Part shown: one piece after another, positions 31,232 to 40,900 of the stretch
Layout of the letters: the number at the start of each line of letters is the position of its first letter
Position numbering within the stretch: position 1 is the first letter of the stretch
From: Aureococcus anophagefferens
Lineage: Eukaryota; Sar; Pelagophyceae; Pelagomonadales; Pelagomonadaceae
Direction of reading: 5' to 3'
Assembly (NCBI RefSeq): GCF_000186865.1
Contig: NW_008705563.1
Span: 2,591,213-2,655,212, forward strand
Length of the DNA: 64,000 nucleotides
Position numbers and translations under genes: made by a program
The notes under the pieces: generated by a model
What the model was told of the DNA's origin: nothing
The model's input: only the letters and a program-made list of their open reading frames with translations
Database searches by the model: none

Positions 31232-32473
31232 CTACCGCAGCCGCGGGAACTTGGGCGGGCTGCGGGGCAGGGCGGCGTCGAGGACCTTGACCTCGGCCTC
31301 CGTGAGGGCCCAGCCCTGGCAGCCGAGGATGACCTTGGCGTGGGCCTCGGTCTTCACCGCGGGCATGGGGACGCAGCCCTTGGCCGCGATCCACTGGAGC
31401 GCGACCTGGGTCGGGAGGACCTTCTCCGGCCGCGTCTTCGGCGGCTCGCGGCCGGCCGACGCGGCGGCGCTGCGCTCGTCGTCGGCGCGGCGCGCCTCGA
31501 CCATGGACGCGACCTGCTCGATGGCGCCGTGGAGCGGCGCGAGCTCGTTGAGCGCGCGGAAGCGGAACTTGGGCGTGACGCCGAAGCGCGCGCCGCCCGT
31601 CGGGTTCTGCGCGGTGATCTCGCCGCTCGACAGGCCCGCGTAGAGCGGCGACCGCGCGAGCACCGTGAGGCCGAGGTCCTTGGCCGCGGCGAGCGTGCCG
31701 TCGCGGATCGCGCCGTTGTCCACGAGGCTCAGGTCGACGGCGCAGGCCACGGGCCGGAGGCCCGCGCCCCGGAGCGCCGCGTCCGCGGCGCGGAGCGCCT
31801 TGCCGCCGCGGACGTTGGCGATGCCGACGCCGTCGACGCGGCCGGCCTGCGCGGCGACGGCCGACGCGGCCTTCTTCACCGCGGACACGCTGCTCGTCGG
31901 CTCCGCGGGGCCCACGAGGAGCAGGTCCACGTAGGCCGACCCCATGATGTCGAGCGTGTTGCGCACGCCGCGCGCCACGGAGCTCGCGCCGTGGCGCGCG
32001 ACCTGCGTGCTCGAGAAGACGGCCTTGAGGCGCGTCCGCAGCGACGGCGCGCACCGCACGGCGAGCCGCGGCGGGTCGAGGTTCATGTTCGCCTCGGCGG
32101 CGCGGCCCAGGAGCTCGGCGCCCTCCGCGCCGGCGCTCACGTCCCACGTCTTGATGCCGCCGGCGGTCAGCGTCTGGTACACGGCGTTGACGTCCGCCGT
32201 GCCGAAGAGCTCGAGGCTCGATTTCTTTTTGCGAATCATGTCGGGCCTCCAGCCGCACGTCGCGTCGCCCCAGCTCACCGTCGACACGCCCATGCGATGC
32301 GGGCCGACATCGAAATTGCCCCACTGCTCGAGCGGCTCGACGACGGGCGTGCGCTTGGGCCTGGGCGCCCCCGCCGGCCCCTGGCGGCCGCCCGGCGACC
32401 GCGGCGACCGGCGCGGCGGCGTATAGGCCGCAGCGACGGCGAGCAGTGCGACGCAGCGCATCGCGAGCGACAT
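31232..32473 (-). CDS. Aldo/keto reductase-like protein, probably plastid
   Basis: 413 residues from ATG 32473; MSLAMRCVALLAVAAAYTPP gives a targeting signal (ATG 32461 also possible). The barrel follows AKR order: MGVSTVSWGDATCGW, then IKTWDVSAGAEGAELLGRAA, MGSAYVDLLLVGPAEP, GVGIANVRGGKALRAAD, CAVDLSLVDN, LTVLARSPLYAGLSSG and ALQWIAAKGCVPMPAV. At the positions of the catalytic Tyr (normally D-x-A-x-x-Y-G) and His (normally D-L-x-x-x-H) the sequence has AGAEG and LLLVGP, so the usual tetrad seems lost. It may be a divergent enzyme or a non-catalytic barrel. Convergent with the HORMA gene. Confidence 0.75.
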   Translation of the reverse strand: MSLAMRCVALLAVAAAYTPPRRSPRSPGGRQGPAGAPRPKRTPVVEPLEQWGNFDVGPHRMGVSTVSWGDATCGWRPDMIRKKKSSLELFGTADVNAVYQTLTAGGIKTWDVSAGAEGAELLGRAAEANMNLDPPRLAVRCAPSLRTRLKAVFSSTQVARHGASSVARGVRNTLDIMGSAYVDLLLVGPAEPTSSVSAVKKAASAVAAQAGRVDGVGIANVRGGKALRAADAALRGAGLRPVACAVDLSLVDNGAIRDGTLAAAKDLGLTVLARSPLYAGLSSGEITAQNPTGGARFGVTPKFRFRALNELAPLHGAIEQVASMVEARRADDERSAAASAGREPPKTRPEKVLPTQVALQWIAAKGCVPMPAVKTEAHAKVILGCQGWALTEAEVKVLDAALPRSPPKFPRLR

Positions 32474-32605
32474 CGTATCGTAGAGCACGCGCAGGTGCGA
32501 GCACGACGCGCGCGAGCACGGGTTGCTGAGGCTCAAGCTCGCGAGGCTCGCGGGGAGTGGTTCAACCAGCATTTGCGTGCACTTCAAGCTCAGAGCAGCC
32601 CATCG

Positions 32606-33622
32606 ATGCGCATCACTGCGCTCTCCGCAGCGTTCGCGCTGCCCTGCGTGGCGCTCTGGCCGCTCGACGGATGGAAATCACTCAACCGAGAGCGGAATTC
32701 GCTGCAGCGCGCAGTCCGAGATGCAAAAGCGATACCGCTGCGCAGCAGCGACGCTGTGGCCGAGTCGTGGGCGCGGTTCAAATCCGGCAACGGCACTCTG
32801 TTCTTCAGGCACGTACGCAAAGCCGGCGGCACGTCGGCGCGCCAGGCGTTGCAAAAAATTGCCTTGAAGCTCGGCAACGCGCCCGGGTTCACGCACCTCG
32901 AGTGGGCGGCCTTTCCGGCGTCGTGCCTGGGCGCGTCGCCCACGACGTTCTTCGCGACGGTGCTCCGCGATCCGCTCAAGCGCGTGCACTCGGAGTGGGT
33001 CTACTCCGGGTTCTCGCACATGCGACGCACGTACCGGATCAGAACGCTCGCGGTCAACGAGACCGCGCTCATGCTCCAATGGCTCGCGGAACCGAATCGA
33101 GGCAAGGTATTCTCGCGCGACGCCCACACGACAAACGCCTACACGCGCGCATTCAGCGGCCGCTGCCCGCCGGGCGATCCCGTGCCCGCGAGAATACCGT
33201 CGGCCGCGGCGTGGAAAAAACGACACAATGACGACGCGTCGGCGTACGAAGCGTTTTGGGGCGGGACCGCGTGCAGCTGGTCGGGATCGGCGTGGGGCGG
33301 CGGATGTAGTCTGCCCGCGAACGTGGACGAGGACGATTACGAGCTCGCGGTCCGGGTCCTCGAGTTGTTTAACCTGCGCATCGCGCTCGACTGGCTCTCG
33401 GATCCGGACTATACGAAGTACCTCGCCGGCCAGTTCGGGGTGCCGTTCGCGTTCCCGAAGCGCAACGCGCACCACAGCGACAGAAAGCCGCGCAGGCTGC
33501 CGGAGCCCGTCGCCTCGCGGCTCCGCTTTCTGGAGCACCTCGACCTCCGGCTCTACCGCGGGTTCTTCGCGGCGGAGCGGCGCCGCTTCGAGGCGTGGCG
33601 CGCACCACCGGGGAGCTCCTAA
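32606..33622 (+). CDS. Sulfotransferase-family protein, signal-anchored
   Basis: 338 residues from ATG 32606; an N-terminal hydrophobic stretch (ITALSAAFALPCVALWPL) suggests a type II Golgi anchor. The PAPS-binding 5' loop is HVRKAGGTSARQ and the 3' phosphate motif is TVLRDPLKRVHSEW; a Cys-containing insert (GRCPPGD, GTACSWSG, GGGCSLPA) follows. This pattern fits carbohydrate sulfotransferases that modify surface glycans. Its stop codon is only 3 bp from the stop of the convergent gene. Confidence 0.72.
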   Translation: MRITALSAAFALPCVALWPLDGWKSLNRERNSLQRAVRDAKAIPLRSSDAVAESWARFKSGNGTLFFRHVRKAGGTSARQALQKIALKLGNAPGFTHLEWAAFPASCLGASPTTFFATVLRDPLKRVHSEWVYSGFSHMRRTYRIRTLAVNETALMLQWLAEPNRGKVFSRDAHTTNAYTRAFSGRCPPGDPVPARIPSAAAWKKRHNDDASAYEAFWGGTACSWSGSAWGGGCSLPANVDEDDYELAVRVLELFNLRIALDWLSDPDYTKYLAGQFGVPFAFPKRNAHHSDRKPRRLPEPVASRLRFLEHLDLRLYRGFFAAERRRFEAWRAPPGSS

Positions 33623-33625
33623 GTG

Positions 33626-34552
33626 TTACCTCGCTGGCAGCGCGCCCGGGGCGAGGAGCGCGGACGCGCGCGCGGACGACCGCGACGTCTGGTTCTTGCA
33701 CGCGTACGCGGCGCACGTCGCGTTCATGTCCGAGATCAGGATCATGGCCTTGTAGGCGCTCGTGAGGACGTCGATGTCCATGAGGTGCATGCAGAGCGCG
33801 CCCTCGTCGCCGGAGACGCACTGGCTGCAGAGCGCGTGGCTGTCGCAGCCCGTGCACGAGCTCGCCGCGACGGACGCCGTCGTCGGCGTCGCCGCCGAGG
33901 ACGTGGCGTCGCAGAAGCCGCCGTCCTCGCAGACGGACTCGAGGTTGTTGAGCGTGTCGAGGGCGCACATGGCCCCGCTGCTCACGTTCCCGCCGCACGC
34001 GTCGCCGCACATCGAGTCGCAGTAGCCCGTGCAGTAGAGGAAGCAGGCCGCGTGGTCGCAGGACGCGCAGGACCCGCGCGTGTACGTCGCGTCGTCGTCG
34101 TAGGAGGCGCAGCGCTCGAGGGACGTGAGGTCGTCGTCCATGGTCATCGAGAAGTTCGACGGCAGGCCCGACGCGCTCGCGTTGCTCGCGGGCGTGCCGC
34201 TCAGGTTGAAGGGGTTCGTGATGTCGTCGTCGAGCCCCCGCGTCGCGGCGCGGTCCCCCCGGCGGCCGGCGCCCCGTCGGGCGGCGCCCACGGCATCGTC
34301 GTCGCTCGCTCCCCGCCGGGCGAGGGCGCTGGCCGTCGCGCCGAGCGTGGCGCCGCTCCGAGCCGCGGCGACCAAGACGAAGGTCGCCACGCCCACGGCG
34401 GCGGCGCTGCGCCCGCTCGCGGGTTTTGTTGCCGCTGTTGCGTCGGCGCGGAGAGGCGCTTGGGCTCCATCATCGAACTCGAGTGAACCTTCGGCCTCAA
34501 CAATTGAGTTTGGGCTGCTTGCCTGCGCGATGATGGATGCGCAGCGTCGCAT
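33626..34552 (-). CDS. Cys-rich type II membrane protein
   Basis: 309 residues from ATG 34552. A short N-terminal tail with an acidic patch (SLEFDDG) precedes a membrane span (AAAVGVATFVLVAAA), a basic linker, and a C-terminal ectodomain with about 20 Cys (RGSCASCDHAACFLYCTGYC, CTGCDSHALCSQC) and N-glycosylation sites. No family recognised. The 5' end overlaps the start of the divergent sulfotransferase gene by 23 bp, so one of the two starts is probably wrong or supplied by another exon. Confidence 0.6.
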   Translation of the reverse strand: MRRCASIIAQASSPNSIVEAEGSLEFDDGAQAPLRADATAATKPASGRSAAAVGVATFVLVAAARSGATLGATASALARRGASDDDAVGAARRGAGRRGDRAATRGLDDDITNPFNLSGTPASNASASGLPSNFSMTMDDDLTSLERCASYDDDATYTRGSCASCDHAACFLYCTGYCDSMCGDACGGNVSSGAMCALDTLNNLESVCEDGGFCDATSSAATPTTASVAASSCTGCDSHALCSQCVSGDEGALCMHLMDIDVLTSAYKAMILISDMNATCAAYACKNQTSRSSARASALLAPGALPAR

Positions 34553-36555
34553 CCTGCAACGCGTCGCGTGCCTCTGGGCGCTCGCGAGCGCGACGGACTC
34601 GCTGCGCCTGTCGTGCGACGTCGTGAAGACGGCCCGGGAGACGAAGTTGCTGTCGATCCTGCCTCCCGCGCCGCTCGATGGGCTGGCCATGGGGAACGTG
34701 ACGCTGGGCCCGCTCATGCGCAAGACGGGCAGCACGACGATGACGCGCTTCGGGAATCCCGGCGGGCGGCGCGCCGGCCAGGTCAAGGGCGTCAGGGCGT
34801 GGGCCGAGCGGTCGTCGACGCGGATCTTCGCGAGCGTGCGCGATCCCATCCAGCGCTTCGCGCGTCGCGGCGCCGCCCGCCGACGGCGCGCGGCCTCGAC
34901 GTCGCGCGCGCGCAGGTGTCGGGCTATCGGCAGGTGCAGGTGTTCTACGAGCTCGGCTGGATCGGCAAGGACTGGTTCAAGGGCGCGTGCGCGCTGTCGT
35001 GGATGGTCGACGACTGCGAGATCAACTACGGCCTCCGGGGCGGCGCCGCGCGCAAGTGGCGGCCGAAGAGCGGAACCCACGAGATGCGGCTGAAGCTGCG
35101 GCGCCTGTCGCGCTTCGTGTCCGACGTCGAGCGCTGCGGCTTCTTCGACGACCACCTCTGGCCCATGACGCACTACTTCGCGAGCCTCGCGGCGGCGAAA
35201 GTCGACCCGGCGGCCGTCGGGCTCATGTACACGGACAAGCTCGAGAGCGAGCTGCCGCGGGCCGTCTGGGGCGAGACCGGCGGGCGGCGCCGCAGCGTGA
35301 GCCACTCCATGGTCACCGGCGGTTCGAGCTGGTCCAAGGTCCTCGTGTCGACGGCGCACAACCGGTCCGACGCGAACCACGACCTCGCCCTCGAGGTCAC
35401 GCAGCGCATCTGCGCCCTCGTCGCCGCGGACTACGCCTGCTTCCCCTTCGAGCCGCCCCCGGCCTGCGCCGCGGCCCTCGCGGCCGCGGCGCGCGCGCGG
35501 CGCGACGGCGCGGCGCGCGACGAGCCGCGGCCGTACCCGGCGCCGCTCCCGGAGGAACCCCTCGCCGCCGTCGTCGCCGCCCGCGAAATGGCGCCGACGG
35601 GCGACGCGCCGGCCTGCGGCCCGGGGCCCGCGGCGGACCCGCTCGGCCGGCTCCTCGCGGCGTACGCCGAGCTCGAGTCGCGGTCAGGGCAGGAAACGAG
35701 TGATTCAACGTCGCTTCAACATGAGTGTTCCGCGCGCGATTGTTCCAGAGCAAGGATCCACGCTTCGAGAGCGCTCCGGAACATGACCGCTCGTCCAAAA
35801 ATTAGCCGAAACGAGTGGAACATGACCGAGAGAGGAGCCTTTGAAGTTGGGAATGTCGCACTCGTTTCCTGCCCAGGTCGCAGTGGCTGTTGGGCTGGCG
35901 GGACCAGCACTTCGAGGCCCTCGGCCTCGCGTACACGGAGCGCCACTGCTTCGACTGGCACCAGATCGCGGACCAGGTCGCCAACGACGTCACGAACCTC
36001 TGGGACCTGCCCCTCGACCACAAACTCAAACGCGTCGCGAACTTCCTCGGGGACGTCGCCCGCGCGGGCTACTTCGACGACCTCCTCGTGCCGCGGTCCG
36101 CCGGCGGGGGCGGCGGCGCCACGGACGTCGACGCGTGCCACGGCGACATGGCCGCGTGGTGCGCGTCGAAGCGCGTGCCCGTCGACGGGTCGCCCAAGGA
36201 CGGCACGCGCGCCGGCGGCGCCAAGTGCGCGCGCGAGTTCTTCAACCGCAAGTGGTCCGACGGCACGGGCAAGCCGCCCGGGCCCGGCGACGCGGGAACC
36301 TGCACGCTCCACGCGGTCCACGAGTACATCTACGCGCACGGCGACCGGAAGCGCGTGGAGCCGTGGACGCTCGCGCCGGCCGCGCTCCTCGAGGCCGCGC
36401 TCGACCCGGCGACGCCCGTCGCCCGGGCCATCGTCGACGCCGCCTGCGCGCTCTACGAGACCGACTTCGCCTGCTTCGCGAACGCGAACGCGCACGCGCG
36501 GAGCCCCGGCTGCGCCGCGCTCGTGCGCGCGCGCCTCGCCGCGGTGCGGCGCTAG
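34530..36555 (+). CDS. Sulfotransferase-like protein, introner-interrupted
   Basis: Exons 34530-34859, 34916-35676 and 35877-36555 give 589 residues. The PAPS loop is near LMRKTGSTTMTRF and the 3' motif SVRDPIQRFVSGY is created only after removal of a 56-bp GC-AG intron (34860-34915), strong support for that splice. Exon 3 (SQWLLGWRDQHFEALGLAYT) joins in frame after removal of an introner using GT from its 8-bp duplication. Signal-like N-terminus (VACLWALASATDSL). A Golgi glycan sulfotransferase is inferred; the C-terminal 200 residues contain many Cys and are not recognised. Confidence 0.72.
35685..35876 (+). mobile_element. Introner, class 2, opposite orientation
   Basis: A 192-bp element with ends CAGGGCAGGAAACGAG / CTCGTTTCCTGCCCAG and an 8-bp duplication GTCGCGGT (35677-35684) / GTCGCAGT (35877-35884), one mismatch. 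Intron 35677-35876 is GT-AG and restores the sulfotransferase frame. Its body runs in the same plus-strand direction as the copies at 12105 and 55631, but the host gene is on the other strand, so relative to transcription it is inverted. Confidence 0.88.
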
Positions 36556-36598
36556 ATGAGTTTAAGGGTCGGAGGGGGGTATTCGCCGAGACCATGCG

Positions 36599-36725
36599 GC
36601 GCCTCTCTGGCGTCCTCGAAGTTCTTCTTTGCCGCGCGAACGACGACGCCAAGGCCAAGCGCGACTCGCCCGCGCGCAAGCGCAGCATCTCGGGCTCGGG
36701 CGATCGACGCGGCGTAAAGGTTGTT
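36599..36725 (+). other. Remnant of a conserved C-terminal tail beside MYND copy 3
   Basis: Reads ..AKAKRDSPARKRSISGSGD, nearly identical to the tail at 23101-23160 (minus), then goes out of frame through an extra base before the expected stop. It lies just past the 3' end of MYND copy 3, the same relative position as the remnants beside copies 1 and 2. Confidence 0.45.
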
Positions 36726-36734
36726 AGGCTATAC

Positions 36735-37799
36735 TCACGCGTCGAGGCCCGCGAGGTCGTCTATAGCTATCTGGTGGCCCTTGGCAGCGGCGCGCGCGTA
36801 CCAGTATCTGGCTTTGCCGAGGTCGACTTCCGTGCCTTCTCCGTCCGCCGTGTAACAATAGCCAAGGCTGGCCTCTCCCTCGGTATAGCCTTGATTCGCC
36901 GCGAGCGCGAAGTACCGGAACGCTTCTTCAAATTTCTTCTCAGAACGAAGTAAAATCCCTAAATTGAATTGCGCGAGCGCGTCGCCCCGATCCGCGGCCG
37001 CGCGATACAGCTTCATCGCCTTATTCTTGTCCAGCTTGACGCCACTTCCAATCCAGTACAATCCAGCAAGTTGGAACATCGCGTCCACGTTCTTGAGCTC
37101 CACGGCGCGCTTCCAAATCTTCGCGGCTTTCTTATCGGATTTCACGACGCCCAACAGACCATGGCGGTACGCACTTCCCAAAAGCGAAATCGCTTCCGGC
37201 ACCTCATTCTCCACATGGCGGCGCAGACGCGCGAGGCTTTCCGCGTGGCTTCCTGGGCCCGGCATGCGACAGAGGGGACACGCGATTCCGATCTTGTCCT
37301 CGCACGATCGGCAGACCTTTCGGCAGCAGCAGCTGCGAAACACGCCCGGAGTATTCACGTCCCACTCCTCGAGGCAGATCGGGCACCGCGACTCGAACCG
37401 CGCCGACACCGGCTCAGGCTCCGGGTCCGCCTCGCGCCGCACGCGGGCCGCCTCGTGTTCCGCGGCAATGCGGGCGCGGACCTCGTCGGCGCCCGACCGC
37501 GGCGCGGGGCCGTAGAAGACCTCCTTCGGCGGGGGCGTCGGGGCCTCCGCCCGCGCCGCCTCCGCCGCGCGCTCGCCCCGGATCTTCTTGCACGCCTCCC
37601 GGTGGTCCCGCTCGCGCCAATCGACCTTTTGACACGCAACCGAGCAGTACTGCGTCGTCGAGCACGGGCAGTGGAGTTTCGCCTTGGCAGAACAAATGGT
37701 GCACTCGAGGCGGAGCTTTAGCTGTTTGGCCTGGACATGCTTACTTCGCACCCCTTCCTCGAGGGCCCTCCGTTGCACCTCCCAGTACTGCTCGCGCAT
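36735..37799 (-). CDS. MYND / RING-like / Sel1-repeat protein, copy 3
   Basis: 354 residues from ATG 37799, collinear with the plus-strand copies at 22042 and 23450. The MYND finger is more diverged (CTICSAKAKLHCPCSTTQYC .. CQKVDW); the RING-like cluster (CPICLEEW .. CCCRKVCRSC .. CPLC) and Sel1 repeats (AAKIWKRAVELKNVDAMFQL, KLYRAAADRGDALAQFNLG) are intact. Inverted relative to the other two and about 13 kb away. A dispersed expanding family is likely. Confidence 0.85.
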   Translation of the reverse strand: MREQYWEVQRRALEEGVRSKHVQAKQLKLRLECTICSAKAKLHCPCSTTQYCSVACQKVDWRERDHREACKKIRGERAAEAARAEAPTPPPKEVFYGPAPRSGADEVRARIAAEHEAARVRREADPEPEPVSARFESRCPICLEEWDVNTPGVFRSCCCRKVCRSCEDKIGIACPLCRMPGPGSHAESLARLRRHVENEVPEAISLLGSAYRHGLLGVVKSDKKAAKIWKRAVELKNVDAMFQLAGLYWIGSGVKLDKNKAMKLYRAAADRGDALAQFNLGILLRSEKKFEEAFRYFALAANQGYTEGEASLGYCYTADGEGTEVDLGKARYWYARAAAKGHQIAIDDLAGLDA

Positions 37800-37907
37800 C
37801 GTCGATTCACGGAAGCAATTTTTTAGCCTAATTTTAAAAAAAATCGCCGAAATATCGACGCGTCCGGAGCACCCCAGGTTAGGCGTGGGCGCGCGTGGGC
37901 CGCGTCC

Positions 37908-40900
37908 CTAGGCGCGGCCGATCTTGGACGTGGTCTTGAACGCGCGGGCCGCGTTCTGCGCGTCGAAGGCCGCGGCGGCGGCGGCGTCGCGGACGACGAT
38001 GCCCGTCGCGTCGGCCTTGTCGACGGCGGCCTGGGGCGCGCCCTTCTTCTTCATGTCGATGGCGCGCTGGATGGCGACCTCGGCGAGCTCGCTCGCCTGG
38101 GCCGCCATGTCGGCGGCGCGCTTGACGCACGCCGCGGCCATGTTGAGCGCGTGCATCTTCGTCGTGCCCGACGACGCCTTCTTCGTGCCCTGGGGCGTGT
38201 TCTCGTTGAACTTGTGGACGTGGGCCTTGGCGTCGGCGCACTCGACGGCGCAGTTCCGCGCGAAGGCCTCGCACTGCTCGCGGAGCGCCATGCCGTCCGC
38301 GCTGTCCTTGGTCCGGTAGTACGCGGACGCGCGGTCGAACGCGTCGAAGCCGCCCTCGGGCGTCGCGACGCCCTTGTCCGCGTTCCACTGCTTCATGGAC
38401 TTCTGGCGGCTCGGCGTGAGCATGGCGCCCTTGGTGCCGCCGGCCCGGGCCTTGGCTTCCGCGGCGTCCGCGACCGCTTCGGCGGCCCGCGCGCTGGCGT
38501 CCGCGGCGCTCACGAAGGCCTTCGCCTGCGCCAGCGCCTCCGCGGGCACGTCGGGCACCTGGGCGGCGAGGGCCGCGCAGGCGTCCGCGGCGCCGCGCGC
38601 CTTGTCCGCGGCCGCGCGCGCGCGCGGCGCCGACGACCGCGCCGCGTCCGCGTCCATGCGGAACGCTTTCGCCTCGCCGGCCTTCGCCTCGCACGCGTTG
38701 ACGAGCTGCTGCGCCGCCTGGCCGTGGGCCGCCTGCTCCGCGGCCGTCGCCTCGTCGTTGGCGCGCTTGAGCGCCGACCAGACGCGGAACTCGGGCTCGC
38801 CGCCGCACGCGACCTTGGGCGGCAGCGCGCCGCACGCCGTCGCCGCCGCGCGCGCCGCCGCGGCCAGCGCCGCGGCGTCGCCGGGCGTCGCGACCTCGCA
38901 CGCGCGGCGCTTCTCCGCCGCGACTTCGGCGAAAGCCTCCGCGGCCGCGGCGATCTTCGTGCCCGCGTCGAGCGCGGCCTGGGCCAGCGCTTCGGCGGCG
39001 TCGGCGCTCGCGCGCGCCGCGGCGACGTGAGCCGCGAGGTCGTTCGCGAGGGCCGCGTCGCCGGACTTGAGCTTGAGGTCGCCGGCCGCGTCGGCCGCGT
39101 GGCGCGCTTCTTCGGCGGCGACGACCGCGTCCTTGGGAGACGCCTCGCACTGCGCCCGCTTCGCGTCTGCGACGGACGCGAGCTGCGCGGCCTTGGCGAC
39201 GACGGCCTTGTCCTTGTTCGCGGCGACTTTGTGGGCCGCAGCGGCCGCGGCCGCGCCGTCGTGGGCGGCGGCGATCGAGCCTTGGAGGCGCGCCGCGAGC
39301 TTCGCGTCGCTGCCGACGAGCTCGAGGGCCGCGGCGGACGTCGCGAGCGTCGTTGCCTCGTCCGCGAGGGCCCGCGAGCCCCCCTCGCCGAAGTCGCCCG
39401 CCGCCGCGCGNNNNNNNNNNNNNNNNNNNNNNNNNNNNNNNNNNNNNNNNNNNNNNNNNNGACGCGCGCCGCGCGACGCCCTCGGCCGTCGCGACCGTCG
39501 CCTCGTCGGCCTCTCGGGCCGCCGCCTTGGCCTTGGCCGCGGCCTCGGCCTCGGCGGCGTCGGACGCCGCCTGCTGCGCGAGCTGCTCGGCGTCGGCGAG
39601 GCCCGCGACGCCGCCCGCGCCCGCGACGAGGTCCTTGAGCGCGTCCGCGGCGGTCCGCGCGGTCGCCGCCTCCGTCGCGGCGCGGGCGGCGGGCGTCGCG
39701 TCGTCCACGGCCAAATCGCGCGCCGCGCGCGCCTCGGCGGCGAGCTTCGCCGCGTCGCCGGCGACCTGGGCCGCGCGCGCGGCCGCGGCTTCCTCCGCGG
39801 CTCGCTTCTCCGCGGCGGCGGCGGCGTCGACGGCCTCCTTCGAGGCTTTGGCCGCCGCCTCCGCGCGGTCCGCGCAGCCCTCGACGACGGCGGCCGTCGC
39901 CTGGGCGCGCTTCCAGTCGTGATCCAGCTTTTCCTGGCCCGCGGGCGACATATCCTCGCTGGTGCGCCGGATGAAGCCGCGGATGCCGGCGCTCGGGACG
40001 TCGCCCTCCTCGCGGGACTTCTTCTTCGCCGACGCGACCGCCGTCGCGCGCAGCGCGCCGGCCTCGGCTGCGAACGCCGTGGCCTCGGCGGCGGCGGCGC
40101 GCGCCGCCGCGACGTCGACCGCGAGGCCCGGCGCGGCCTCGAGGAGCTCGTCGCACTCGCCCCGGGCCGCCTCCGCGCCGGCGGCCGCGGCGCGCGCGGC
40201 GTCGCGCAGCGCGGCGTCGCCGCGGAATGACGACGCCGCGAAGGCCGCGGCCTCGACGTCGCGCGCCGCCGCCGCCTTGGCCGACGCGACGAGCGCGGCG
40301 ACGTCGTCGTCGTCGTCGGCGGCGAGCGCGTCCGGCCCGCCGCCGGTCGTTTTCGCGTAGGCTTCGAGCGCGGCCGCGGCCGCCTCGCAATCGCCCACGG
40401 CGGCGTCCGCCGCGCCCTGGGCGACCTCGACGGTGGCGTACGGGTCCTCGGTCACGGCGTAGGCGCGGTCTTTGGCCGCGGTGGCGGCGCCGAGGAGCGT
40501 CGCGAGCTTGGCCTCGACTTGGGCCTGGCGCTGCGCCCGGAACGCGGCGGCGGCCTCGGCCGCGGCCAGGGCGGCGGCCTCGGCTGCGGCCCGCGCGGCG
40601 CGCACGCGCGCCTGGACGTCCTCCTTCGAGCCGCCGGCGCCGGCGGCCGCGGCCGCGGCCGCGCGCTCGGCGTAGTCCGTCGCCTCCGCCGCTTTCGACT
40701 CCGCGGCCGCGACGTCGAGCGACGCGAGGGCCGCGCGGCAGCCCTCGAGGGCCTGCTCGGCCTGGGTCGCGAATTTGTCGACCTCCTGGGCCGTCGCGTC
40801 TTCGGCCGCGCCGGCGGCGGCCGCGCGCGCGCGCTTCGCGGCCGCGCGCGCCTCGTCGACGCTCCGCTTCGCGGCGTCGACGCGGCCCTCGTAGCACGCC

